Shown here: in pieces, positions 11,839-23,531 of the stretch
Layout: every line of letters starts with the position of its first letter
Position numbering within the stretch: position 1 is the stretch's first letter
NCBI RefSeq assembly: GCF_029784155.1
Contig: NC_073693.1
Coordinates: 153,981,442-154,045,441 of the forward strand
DNA from: Uranotaenia lowii
Lineage: Eukaryota > Arthropoda > Insecta > Diptera > Culicidae
Length of the DNA: 64,000 nucleotides
Direction: 5' to 3'
The notes under the pieces: generated by a model
The model's database searches: none
What the model saw: the letters and a program-made list of their open reading frames with translations, nothing else
Told to the model about the DNA's origin: nothing
Program-made: the position numbers and the translations under genes

Positions 11839-13726
11839 GTGCAAAAAATACCAGTCATGCGGCTCAAGAAATTGAATGCTGATATTATCTGTGGAGTAGC
11901 TAAAAAAAACCTTCCTAGGAACCATTTGCCCACAGGGATGGATATTATAAGCTCGTATCGGTTCAACCATGAAAACCACAATCTTGGGCACTCTGAAAGT
12001 GTTAACATTGTGACAACAGATCTTTTGATGACCTGGAATCGAGCAGGTCTTCCTCATCAATTGAAGCGGAACGTTTCAAGAAAAATTAATAAACTTATTG
12101 GAACTTGGTTATGTCTAAAAAAACCTACAAAAAAAAAAGTGCAGAAGCTTTATCCAAAATCAAATTCAAGAAAATTCAATTTAGGAATTTTTTTGACATC
12201 AGTGCTAAAAACATCGAATATCAGTTGCATAATGACAAGATTCGTGCTGATTTTTGGTACCAGCAATCAATTCATAATTTACCTTCGAAGTTTCCCAAAA
12301 GCGTGGACAATAATGGTGTACCAAGAGTTTGTCAACAGTGTGACGCAAAGGAGCTGAAAAAAATTAAACCACCCAAACGGACTTTCAACGAAAGAAAACC
12401 CGAAAACTAATTTGTGAGATACGAAACTCGCTCGAACACCAAGCTACAGATAACAAGCACCGTTATAGAAAATATTGATCGTTCAAGACTCTCCAATCGT
12501 GAAGCTGTTGGGGTGCTAGCAGCGACTGCTGTCGCGTGTGGAGTTAATCCACAGACCCTACGCTTAAGCAGGTCATCGCTCCAAAGAAAGCGTAAAGCGG
12601 TATGCAAAACTTAAAACTTAGATTCATTTTCCGTTTTATTTGAGATTTTTTTCTAGGCTCGCCAAGAATTAGTAGAGAAGATCAAGAATAATTTCCAACC
12701 CGAAAAGTCTTTAGTGGTTCATTTCGATTCAAAGCAACTTTTGTATAGAAGGAAAAAATTTGAAAAATTGGCTGTCGTGGTGACTGGAGCAGATACAATG
12801 GAGCAAATAATAAGTTGCAATTTTATTGAAAACGGTACAGGAAAATCAATTGCAGAAGAAGTACACCAAAGTTTGAAAAATTGGAACTTAGACAAATTTA
12901 TTTGCGCCAAGTGCTATGATACAACCAATGTTAACTCGGGTGAAAAGAACGGTGCTGCACCCATTTTAGAACGTCTGCTTGGGAGAAAACTGCTTGATTT
13001 TCCTTGCAGGCACCACATATATGAGCTCGTTTTAATGACAGCGTATCGAACCTGTTTCGGAATTCCAACTACCGCCCCAGAGGACAATTTATTTAAACAG
13101 TTCAGATCTGAATGGGACAGAATTAACAAAAATCATTACGCATTACGTATCAGGCTCCTCTTGCTATAAGTGCACCGATGAACAATCTTATATTTATAAA
13201 CAACCTCAAAAACTACGATGATGAAGAGTTAAGCCTGAAAACGAGGAAAAAATTTGAAAAACATTTATGGTTTTTGTCAGAGCTCAATATCTGTCTGGCT
13301 TTTTTTGATGAGCGCGTTGATGCCGTTTTGAAGCAAAAAATGGTCCAGAATCTACGGAAGAAGAGCAATGGAGAAAACATTATGAGACTTAAAAGATTTT
13401 CATTCAACAACTCATTGGAAGATTTCGTTACCGAGAAATCTTTGGCATTTTTTGAAATTTTGCAACTTGAATCCCGTTTTCTTTGGGAAACAGAGCCCAA
13501 ATTTTGGGAGTCAAGAAGCGATTACAAAGCTGCTAAAATTAAATGCCTAAGTCTATCGGTCATTAATGATCCTGCAGAACGAGCCTTAGGAATAGCAGGA
13601 GAATATAATGAATTTGGTCCGAACGCTGACCACGAGAAACAAAATGTTTTGATGATTGTTGCAGAAAATCGAAAAAATCAGAACAATTCTTTGAAATCAT
13701 CGGTTGTGAACTATTTAACAAGTTAG
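11839..13726 (+). pseudogene. Broken hAT-like transposase
   Basis: A transposase reads through several plus-strand pieces: 11839-12357 and 12105-12410 (different frames, shifting near an A-run at about 12120), 12414-12614, 12657-13169 and 13178-13726. A TAA at 12408-12410 interrupts an otherwise continuous frame. A 57-nt intron (GTATGC at 12600, TTTCTAG ending 12656) joins KRKA to ARQELVEK. A single-base shift near 13140 breaks the last part. Visible motifs are HFDSK (candidate first catalytic Asp), CYDTTNVNSGEKNGA (candidate second Asp), FPCRHHIYEL resembling the hAT CxxH motif, and NDPAERAL near the C-terminus resembling the hAT dimerisation region. I assign it to hAT-like transposases by motifs plus the 8-bp duplication; the exact family is unsure. 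It cannot encode a full protein as it stands. Confidence 0.7.
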
Positions 13727-13863
13727 ATTTAATACTACAATAATACTAGTTTTTATAAGTTTTCTTTCTCTTTTTACTATTATTGTCCAGTTTCCTTATA
13801 ATAAATCTATAATTTCCTGAATTTAGCAGAAACGTGTTTTTTTTAAAGAACTGATTTTTAATC

Positions 13864-14342
13864 CATCAATAACTTTTTCAATGTTTCAATAAATAACATA
13901 CTTTCTTCAGCAAATTTGTTGTACACAAAAATGCGCATCTTTTGGTGGTCTTGTTTTTAAAAAGCATAACGTAAGGTACACTTTCTGGACGATTTAAGTA
14001 AAAATTTATCGATAAAATAAAAAAAATATTGGAAAAAAACCATCCTTAAAAAACCTGTGATACAAAATTTGAATTGTTTTTATTTTTTACATAAATTTTG
14101 TAACCTAAATAAAATTTAAAAAATATAAAACTTATATGTTTAGTGAAATATTTCTGAATCAAAAATTTCATATTACGTAATTTAACAAAAAGGGACTTTT
14201 TTCAAAAATCGACCCAGTGCGACCTCTAAACATCATTTTTCTGAGTTATCGCCATATAAAAGTTTGTTTCTTACACCTTAAGCTACCATTTGGAGCTTGA
14301 GCCCCCAGAATTCCAGACATAAGGCAATTTTGGGCCACCCTA
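13864..14342 (-). repeat. Right long terminal inverted repeat of the hAT-like element
   Basis: Reverse-complement partner of 10904-11383. The arm starts at CATCAATAAC and ends at GGGCCACCCTA, directly followed by the second ATGAACAC target copy. Confidence 0.85.
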
Positions 14343-14350
14343 ATGAACAC

Positions 14351-15429
14351 TCTCTAGAAAATCCCTTTTTTCTTAGTATTGCATCGTGGAAACATTCCGA
14401 CATGTACGGCACCAAGTGGCGGCAGATAGCTGTTGTAGCATAATATGGATATATGTAGGTATAGTATAGAGTGGCAGCATGTCACAGTTCGCAGCATAGC
14501 TAGGGGAAAAACATTCATGCATCGTTGCTGCAGCGCGGCCTGTAGTTTGTATGTTGCCTCTACAATATGCTACTTTATGCCATATCATACCGGGGCACAT
14601 GCTTGCAACCAAAGACAGAACGCAAGATGCGATCTTTGTACTTATGCTCCAATATGTGGCACAAACAACACAACGCGAATGCGGCGTTGAAGATGGTATG
14701 TGAATAAGGAAGAATACGGTAAGGGTAACATCAACATCGACTAAGAGCAAAGAAAGCAACAACAACAATAACAACAGCTAGCAGCGATCATTTGCTGTCT
14801 CTACGAAGGAAAACCGACCGAGCAGTTCAACAAGAGAAAGAGGCGAGAATAGCAAGAGGAACCATAATAATGCAGAGACTGCCTCAACATTTTCGAGTTT
14901 CGTTTTCGTCATTATTTTTTTCCTACGATCAGTCAGTCAGTTCTTTCACCCTCGATTTTCCGTTTTTCCTTCGCTGCTGCTGCTGCTGGCTGATGGGATG
15001 ATCGTTTGTTGTTTTTTGTCTTTCATTTTGCGAATGTATGTGTACCATCCGCTCGTTGACGATCGAGTCGAGGGAATCCTATTCACGATCATAATATACG
15101 TACATATGGTGTGGGAGAGCATATGAATCTCTGTGAATCATGCAGAAATTGCTGGTACAACAAACCGATGATATTTTGTGGCTCAACGGTGCATGTCTCC
15201 AATGCAAAATTAATGCCCGGCTCCAATGGTGAACAGTTGATTATCAAATTATCAAACAGCTGATCAGTGGGCTAGAGTGATATAAAATGAAAAAAAAAAT
15301 TCATCACGAATAATCATGCAAACGCCACAACGTGAAAACTTCATTTTGCATAAAAATTCAGATGAGATCAAATTCGAAAACAATCTTCAGTGAGCGGCAC
15401 CACTTTTCGATGCTTGTTTTTTATCATTT
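14351..15429. other. Non-coding DNA with CAA/CAG-rich patches
   Basis: No supported gene. The composition is more mixed than elsewhere, with AACAACAACAATAACAACAG near 14757 and CTGCTGCTGCTGCTGG near 14977. Such patches are typical of insect UTR or regulatory DNA. It lies upstream of wech on the same strand and could hold a distant 5' exon, but no splice evidence ties it to the gene. Confidence 0.4.
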
Positions 15430-15432
15430 TAA

Positions 15433-15940
15433 GGGGCCGTTCACATACCACGTGGACAACTTAGGGGGAGGGGGGGAATATGGAAATGTCCACGCTTGTC
15501 CACGGAGAGGGGGGTAGGGGTTTGGGTCATGACCACGTGGACATACTTTCTTCCCAAATTTTTTTCTAAGGGTGAATAAATATTAAGATGTTTGAATCTT
15601 AAAATTACAAAGCTTTTCAGTTTAAGTTTAAACAATTAATAACCACTTGAAGCAAGTGATAAATATGATAATTTTTAATTTATTTTTTTTTTTAATTATT
15701 TTATATCAGGTAATCCTATTTCTTTTTTTTTGTTTAAATCAGCCATTCCAATAACAAATAGGCAAAAAGTAGTGTTTCCTAACTGTCAAATGATTAAAAA
15801 AAAAAAACAATTTCAAATCTGTCCACGTGGACATCCGGGGAGGGGGGTAGGGGTTTGGCAAATGTCCACGTTTGTCCACGGAGTGGGAGGGGGGTGTCAA
15901 AAATCTCATTTTTCTGTCCACGTGGTATCTGAACGGCCCC
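15433..15940. mobile_element. PIF/Harbinger-like MITE with CACGTG boxes
   Basis: The terminal inverted repeats (about 26 bp) start GGGGCCGTTCACATACCACG on the left and GGGGCCGTTCAGATACCACG on the right strand. TAA flanks both ends (15430-15432 and 15941-15943). A 3-bp TAA duplication and GGG-starting ends fit PIF/Harbinger. CACGTG occurs four times (15449, 15534, 15824, 15919), and a G-rich block with GTCCACG copies occurs in both halves. There is no transposase. Confidence 0.75.
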
Positions 15941-15943
15941 TAA

Positions 15944-17590
15944 GACGGCAACTTTCACTTGCGTTAATGCAATTTCGTTTTGGCCAGCAACAAACCGGGT
16001 TTCGGATCTTTGCCGCGCGCGGATGGATGAAAGTGTAAGAGAATTTCGTGACAAGCTGCAAACCGCACCGCACTGAGAGGTTTTTAAGTGAGAAGAGCTC
16101 CACATATATTCAGTTCAGGGGCTAATGTATGGAGGCAAAAAGTGAAAACTCAATCAAGCTTTTCGCAGAAACGACAATGAACGCGATCGTTCCGCATATT
16201 TAAGATTACCGGAATAATAAGATTCGCCACAAGAAGATTCTTATATTTGATCGTTTTTATAAAAGAAGCCCGATTAGAAGAGAAAAACAAAATTATATCA
16301 AGATGAGATGTTTTGATATTCATTTTTTTTCCTATCAAAATGAAATATAAATTATTACTCTTAGAATGTTAAAATATCTCAAATGATAACAAAAAGTCCA
16401 TGCAAGAATAATTAAATTGTAACACCCCTTGATAGCACTATATCAAAATTATGGAACAATCAAAAAGGATTTAGATCATCAAAAAATGCAAAAATTTAAT
16501 TTACAAATATTCAAAAATCGACTTATAAAAAGAACTTTAATATCTTGTTTTGTAACGATCATTATAAAAGAGTGAGAGGAGAAGGAGAGGGGGAGGGGGG
16601 TGTTGGTGCACAGTTTGATCTTTAAAAAACAATCAGAGGTATTTGAAAAAAATCATAATTAGAGAAGCAATTAGATTTTTTTAACCAATTTTCTATATAC
16701 ATTTATTTCGATATCTTTTGATACAACCTAAATCTACGAATATATAATTTTCCGTATTTTGTGTACCACTTTATAAATGAGTACAATACTTTTTTTGTTG
16801 CATAGAAAAACATTTTCAATAAGAAACGTTTAAACTATCTATTTATTCTGAAATTCTTTATATCAGCGCAAGTTTAAAACAGCGTAATTTTCATGACTCT
16901 TATTTTGCAACTATACGTTCGAAAATGCAATATTTGAAATAGGTGTTTGATAATAATTGCTATGAAATTAAAACTGATTTAAAAACTTCGTTTTTTTATT
17001 ATTCTGTTATATTTATCTAAATAGTGATTCGGAAATATCTTGTTGTTTTAATAAGTTCTGAAACTCATTTCTCATTGTGAATTGTGGCCTATGAATTTTA
17101 TTTGTGAATATAAATTTAGTTCTTAACTAAAATATGATTCTGAACTTTGGATATTTTGGAATATTATCTTTGATTTGCTTTTGAATTTCAAGCTATCATC
17201 CTAACTCTATTTCATCTGAAACAAATGGAATGAAATTTAAACCCTTCGTTTTGGATTGTATCAAATTGGAACAAAGGAATGTTTGAACATAGTTCAAAAT
17301 TGTTGATTATTCCTTGAAGGACCCATTATTCCCAATTTTTTCAATAATTGTTTAAAAATAATTAAAAAATCATGAAATGAAGGATAAATTTCTGACAGCA
17401 CAAGATAACAATTTTCACATTTTTTCTAGGTGCACATTTTTTTCTATTGTGTCGATTTTGACCGATTCGGAAGTGCTGCGTTCAATAAGCTTTCGATTTT
17501 GAGATTCAAGGCTAAAATTTGAAAATTACACGTTTACATTACAAGTTGCACGTTTTTGAAAAAGTAAAAACTGTACAATTTTACTAGTAT
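15944..17590. other. Non-coding AT-rich DNA, no gene seen
   Basis: A purine-rich run (GAGAGGAGAAGGAGAGGGGG) lies at about 16571-16592. Otherwise there are no structured repeats or coding frames that could be supported. Confidence 0.6.
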
Positions 17591-20500
17591 ACTAGCAGAC
17601 CCGGTAAACTTCGTCTTACCATGTTAAACTTGGCGTCTATTTCCATTTTTTCTTCGCTGTTTAACTTCAAAAAAGCATCAAATCTTGAGTTGTTAATCGT
17701 CTCGCTTTCTTGGACATGTCCTAGTTTTTTCCCATATCCAACTTTTCCGTTTGCTCGAATTGTCCCGCTTAATTATATCGGAATCAAATCTAAGAAATTT
17801 AACTCAATTCTACGGATCTTTTCATAAATTATCAAAAAATTTGCTCCAATCAATCTTACATGCATCTTAGATGAATACTTTTCATTTACATTTCTTTGAT
17901 TCGGATGCTTTGAATATTGCCGAATTGGTATCAGGTATCAGCTTCCCGTTGCAATTTCGATTTTTTCAGCACTCAAAGTAACCATCAAACTTGGCAAGCC
18001 TTATGCTAAAAGAAATCTACTCTTTGTAACTTGTTCCATAAATAACATATGTTGATTATATCTATGTTTCAATTATTGTATACCATTTAGTTAACGTTGT
18101 CCGCTTTGCTCAAGATCACTTTAAGGTTGAAACTGAAATAAAAATGTTTTCATTTATTGGAATATATTGCATATAAAACTTTATAGAAGAAGAATTTTGA
18201 ATATCGGGACATTTTTTGGAGTATTTGCCCAATATTATGCCTAGCGCAGCACTTTTAGCTCCCGACAGCTTTGGATGGTACATTTTTTAGAACTGAAGAA
18301 ATAAAAAAAATAAGAGAAGATATTTTACAAACCATTTTCAAGCAGCTTCTGTTCACTATCCTCACCCTTGGAAGCAGTGGTTATTAATATCCATATTTTC
18401 ATCAAAACCACGTCAAAAAGAAGCTCGCCCTTTTTTTATTTGTCGGAGCAAAAATTGCAAATTTAATTCCATAAAATATTAACTCAATAAATCAAGTTTT
18501 CTTGATTTATTGGTTTAATGTTCAAAGGAATTTAATTTGGTTTTGAAAGGAGAAAAAATATGTTTAACTTTTTTGTTATTAACAGTATTGAAGGTGATTT
18601 ACGATTTCATTTAAGATTATGTGATATTTTCAAGATTCAATAACATTTAATTGGAATGCAGGTTTTAAAAAATTAAATACATAAAAAGAACTAATCTGTT
18701 AAGGCTACGATAATTTCATCTGTTCATTCTATTTTCTAGAAATTTTCATGTGAATTTACCTCGAAACCTTTAAAATTTAAGTGTCTTTCTTTATTATATA
18801 TTGTTACTAGCAGACCCGGTAAACTTCGTCTTACTATGTTAAACTTGGCGTCAATTAAATTTTTTTTTCGCTGTTTGGCTTAAAAACAACATCAAGTCTT
18901 GAGTTGTTAATCGTATCGCTTTCTTGAACATGTCCTAGTTTTTTAACATATCAATCTTTTCCGTTTGCTCGAATTGTCCCGCTCAATTATATCGGAATCA
19001 AATCTAGGAATTTTAACTCAATTCCACGGGTCTTTTCATAAATTATTTAAAAATTCTCTCCTATCAATTTTACATGCATAATACATGAATCCTTTTCGTT
19101 TACTTTTCTTTGATTCGGATGCTTTGAATATTGGCGAATGAAATCAGGTAAGCTTCCCGTTGCAAATTCGATTTTTTCAGCACTCAACGCGTTGCAACGT
19201 TACTATCAAACTTGGCAAGCCTCTTGCTTAAAAAAAATCTACTCTTTATAACTTGTTCCATAAATAACATATGTGATTATATCTATGTTTTAATTATTGT
19301 ATACCATTTAGTTGATTTTCTCCGCTTTGCTCGAGTTCACTTTAAGGTTTAAATCGAAATCAAAAGTTTATGATTTATTGGAATTCATTGCATATGAAAC
19401 TTTATGGAAGAAGAATTTTTAATATCGGGACAATTTATGGAGTTTTGCCCAATATTCTGCCTAACGCAGCACTTTTAGCTCCCGAGTAGTTTTTGATGGT
19501 ATATTTTTTTAGAACTGAAGAAATAAAACATTAGATAAGATTTTTTACAAACCATTTTCAAGCAGCTTCGCTTTCCTCGCCTTTGGAAGCAGTGGTTTTT
19601 TATTTCCATATTTTCATCAAAATCATGTTCAAAAAAAAAGTTCGTCCTTTTTTTTTATTTGTTCGAGCAAAAAATGCAAATTAAATCAAGAAGACTTTAT
19701 TTATTGGGTTAATGTTCAAAGGAATTGAATTTGGTTATGAAAGGAGAAAATTTATGTTTAATTTTTTTGTTATTCAACCGTATTAAAGCATTTTTATTTT
19801 CATTTTTTCCTTATAGACATACCTGCCAATTTAAACCATTGTTGTCTGATTTAAAATTTTCCTAAACAGTGTTGAAGGTGATTTGCGATTCTATTTAAGA
19901 TAATGTGATGTTTTCAAGATTCAATAACATTTAATTGGAATGCAGGTTTTGAAAAATTAAATACATAAAAAAGAACTAATCTTTTAAGGCTACGATCATT
20001 CATTCTTTTTTCTGGAAATTTTCATGTACATTCACCTCGAAATTTACCTCGACATTTAAAAATTTTAAATATCCGCTTCAAATTTAACACTCGGGATACC
20101 CTATCTGACTATTTTAGAGAAAAATTGGTATATGTTTCATGGCTAAAAGGCGTGTTGCCACTTGTTTCACCGTGTGAAATAACAGGAGTTAATATTATTT
20201 TCAACACTTTTAGGTCATAATAAAAACTTATCAAAAAAAAATTCTGCTTCTGCTATCAAAAAAATTATGCTTCTGGAAAATCAATCACAAAAAAAAATTA
20301 CAACAAACAATCGGATCTAAAGTCTCTTCTATGTAGTCAAAATTTGTTAAACAAAAACACACATTTATGTTAAGTACGTACTTGAATTCTGTGTAAACAA
20401 ACAGGGAACCTGTAAACAGTTTTTTGGTGAACGATTTAAAAAAACAGTTAAGTTTATTTAGTCAGATTGTGTATTTGGGCCCAACCATTTATAAATTAAG

Positions 20501-22976
20501 AAACCATGCATACATTTTTTTGTAAATGTTGAACGTTTGCAATTCTTTGCATTCGGCCTTAAATGAACATCAATCCTATATAATCTATTTTAAAGGACAG
20601 GTTCTTGTTCAGTTCATGTGTCTGTTCATTTGCAACGGATTTAGTGGTTTTGTTCTATAAAATTAAAGGCGCTTGATACAACTTCTGTGAAGCACATTTG
20701 TACATGTTCGAAAAATATTTCTAGCGAATTGGATTATAAACCAAATCTTTCCATTTTTCTTTTTGCAAATGTCCGCAAAGAGTCATACCATTATTTCATA
20801 CGCATCAGTACTAAATTCATATTATTCAGACAACAATTCCTTCTTTAAATAACACGAATTAAAGTTTTAATTTTTTCATATCGTTTAAATGGTTTTGATT
20901 TGATCGGCAAAATATCAATCTGGATCAAATGTAAGCGTCATTCTTTACTGTGTGCTGTACAAATGATCTAGGAATCAAGAAGAAAAAACACATCTAGGCT
21001 TCATATGGCCACCACATGCATTGAAATTATACTTGGTTGAGAAATGCGCGCCCAAATATTCTCACTAAACAGTATGCTATGCCATAGTTACTAACCTCCT
21101 ACGACGCTTGCTCGCGACGCCTCGACCATGGAGACGAAAAACAAACCGCCTGGCGCCGAAAAGAAAGAAAATCTCGATAAAATTGAAGGCCATGACTTTA
21201 ATTTGATTCAATTTATTACAAATTTAATGATTACGGACAATTGATGCGACTTTTTGTTGTTTTTATTCGATATAAACCGATTCGCATGCCCACAGAATAT
21301 TCTAAAAATAATATCATTTGAATCGGTTGGGTCATTCCGGAGGAGTAGTACTACAAACACCGTTACAAGAGAATTTTATATAATAGATTTTTATTGAAGA
21401 AACATCGGGGCAAGTGCAAATGGATATAATCACAGTTTAACTATCATATTCTTTCAAAAAGAAAATGATAGACTTTAAAATGAATTTAATACTTGTTCCT
21501 GTTTACCACCCTTCATTGATATATCTGCAGTTATTCTCCAGAATAAAATAATTCTTGGTACATACATAAATTTTTCCAAACCATGTTTAACCAAAGGACC
21601 TTCATTTACGAAGATATTTATTAATTGTTGAATATCCGCTTCAGATTTAACACTCGGGATACCCTTTCTGACTATTTTAGAGAAAAATTGGTAGGTATAT
21701 GTTTCATGGCTAAATAGCGCGATGCCACATGTTTCACCGTGTGAAATGACAGGAGTTAATATTATTTTCAACACTTTCAGGTCCTCATAAACACTTATCA
21801 AAAAAAATTCTGCTTCTGCAATCAAAATAATTATGCTTCTGGAATATCAATCACAAAAAAAAATTTCAACAAAAACGCGAATCTAAAGTCTTTTCTATGT
21901 AGCCAAAATATGTTAAACAAAAACACACGTTTATGTTAAGTACATACTTGAATTCTGTGTAAACAAACAGGGAACCTATAAACAGTTTTTCGGTGAAAGA
22001 TTTTAAAAAAGTTGAGTTTATTTAGTCAGATTTTTTTATTTGGGCCCAACCATTTATAAATTAAGAAATCATGCATACATTTTTTGTAAATGTTGAAGGT
22101 TTGCACTTCTTTGCATTCGGCCTTTAAATAAACATCAATCCTATATAATCTATTTTGAAGGACAGACTCTTGTTCAGTTCATGTGTCATGTGTTCATGTT
22201 CATTTTCAACGGATTTTGTATATGTTCTGTTAATTTAAAGGCGCTTGATACAACTTCAGTAAAGCACATTTGTACATGTTCGAAAAATGTTTCTAGGCGT
22301 ATTGTATTATAAACCAAATCTATCGACTTTTCTTTTTTCAAATGTCCGTAAAGGGTCATACCATTATTTCATATGCATCAGTACTAAATTTATATTTTGC
22401 AGACAAAAATTCCTTCTTTAAATAACACGAATTAAAGTTTAATTTTTTCAAATCGTTTAAATGGTTTTGAATTGATCGGCAAAATATCAATTTGGGTCAC
22501 ATCTAGGCGTCATTCATTACTATGTGCTGTAAAAATGATCTAGGAATCAAGAAGAAAAAAACACATCTAGGCTTCATGTGGCCACCACATGCATTGAAAT
22601 TATGCTTGGTTGAAAAATGCGCGCCCAAATATTCCAACTAATCACAATCAGTATGCTATGCCATGGTTACTACCCTCTTTCGACGTTTGCTCGCGACGCC
22701 TCGACCATAGAGACGAAAAACAAACCGCCCAGCCGGCGCCCAAAGGAAAAAAAAAATCTCGAAAAATGGAAGCCATGACTTTTATTTCATTCAAAAAACT
22801 ACAAATTTAATTATTACAGACAATTGATGCGACTTTGTGTTGTTTTTATTCGATATAAACCGATTCGCATGGCTACAGAATATTCTAAAAATAATTTCAT
22901 TCGAATCGTTTCGGCCATTCCGGAGGAGTAGTACTACAAACACCGTTACAAGAGAATTTTATATAATAGATTGAAT
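17591..22976. mobile_element. Composite of tandem partial copies of one ACTAGCAGACCCGG-type repeat
   Basis: Module A starts ACTAGCAGACCCGGTAAACT at 17591 and again at 18806, a period of about 1215 bp. Module B, from AATATCCGCTTC to GAATTTTATATAATAGATT, occurs at about 20066-21393 and 21627-22976, a period of about 1560 bp. The order is A, A-B, extra segment, B, so one near-complete A+B copy (18806-21393) is flanked by a left-part copy and a right-part copy. The copies differ by many small indels. No transposase is visible. A related head (CTAGCTGACCCGG) occurs at 50896. The class is unknown; tandem partial copies and the AT-rich end would suit a Helitron/Helentron-type element, but I could not find diagnostic ends. 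Confidence 0.65.
21475..21825 (-). other. Unrecognised 116-codon open frame inside the composite repeat
   Basis: The frame has no in-frame stop over 116 codons in AT-rich DNA. Its start and the adjacent segment overlap module B copy 2. The equivalent part of copy 1 (about 20068-20290) carries frame-disrupting indels. The composition looks protein-like (for example GETCGIALFSHETYTYQFF), but I recognise no domain. It could be a captured host exon, a fragment of the element's own protein, or chance. Confidence 0.3.
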
Positions 22977-23531
22977 AAAGGTTATCAACTTTCTCGATAA
23001 CTGAGGATAATTTCGACTTCTAAAAAAAAGTAACATGAGTTTTGAAGAAGAATCCTGGAATTTGACAAACCAAAAAATAAAATTAATCTTGACAAATTTT
23101 AAAACAAGTACGTTTTACAGTCTTTAACAAAATTGATAAATTAATTAAAATCTTTAATATTAAAATCTTTTAAACGACTTTTTTGTGATGTCGGAAAAAG
23201 TTGAGCATTATATTTCTGAAACAAGTATATCTAGGTTAAAAGGGGATCCTTCATTGAATAATGGATGTTAAAAAGATTCAAATCAGTTTTTAATTTTTAT
23301 GTACGGTTATTGGTGACGGATTAATTAATGACGGATTTTAGAAAAAAAGGATTAGTGTTAAAATTTCCACAAGCTCTAGCACCGAGTGCTAGACAAAATT
23401 TTACGAAATATTCGAATTCATGACGTCAAAATGTTTCAAAATAAGTTATCAAAATATTTGCACCAAAAATGCTGCAATTTAAATTATGGTTTTTTTTAAT
23501 GAAAAACGATACATATATAAATTTGAAGATA
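22977..23531. other. Non-coding AT-rich spacer
   Basis: No gene, tandem repeat or element end was recognised between the composite repeat and the Tc1-type element. Confidence 0.6.

Larger units (their letters stand above)
10904..14342 (+). mobile_element. Complete 3.44-kb hAT-like DNA transposon with ~480-bp terminal inverted repeats
   Basis: The element begins TAGGGTGGCCC and ends GGGCCACCCTA. It is flanked on both sides by ATGAACAC (10896-10903 and 14343-14350), a perfect 8-bp target duplication. The terminal inverted repeats are about 480 bp each (10904-11383 and 13864-14342) with scattered substitutions, far longer than the short ends usual for hAT elements. An 8-bp duplication and a TAGGG tip fit the hAT superfamily; P elements also make 8-bp duplications and are the alternative. 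Inside lies a broken transposase gene on the plus strand. Both ends and the duplication are intact, so the insertion is complete although its coding capacity is lost. Confidence 0.85.

Noticed and set aside
14373..14774. 133-codon minus-strand frame starting with a leucine-rich stretch like a signal peptide
   Set aside because: The leucine run comes from a simple GTT/TTG-type repeat, and the rest shows no domain or splice context.
15730..16105. Overlapping open frames of about 100 codons on both strands
   Set aside because: They are by-products of the GC-richer MITE repeats (GGGGGTAGGGGTTTGG and complements), present on both strands at once, with low-complexity translations.
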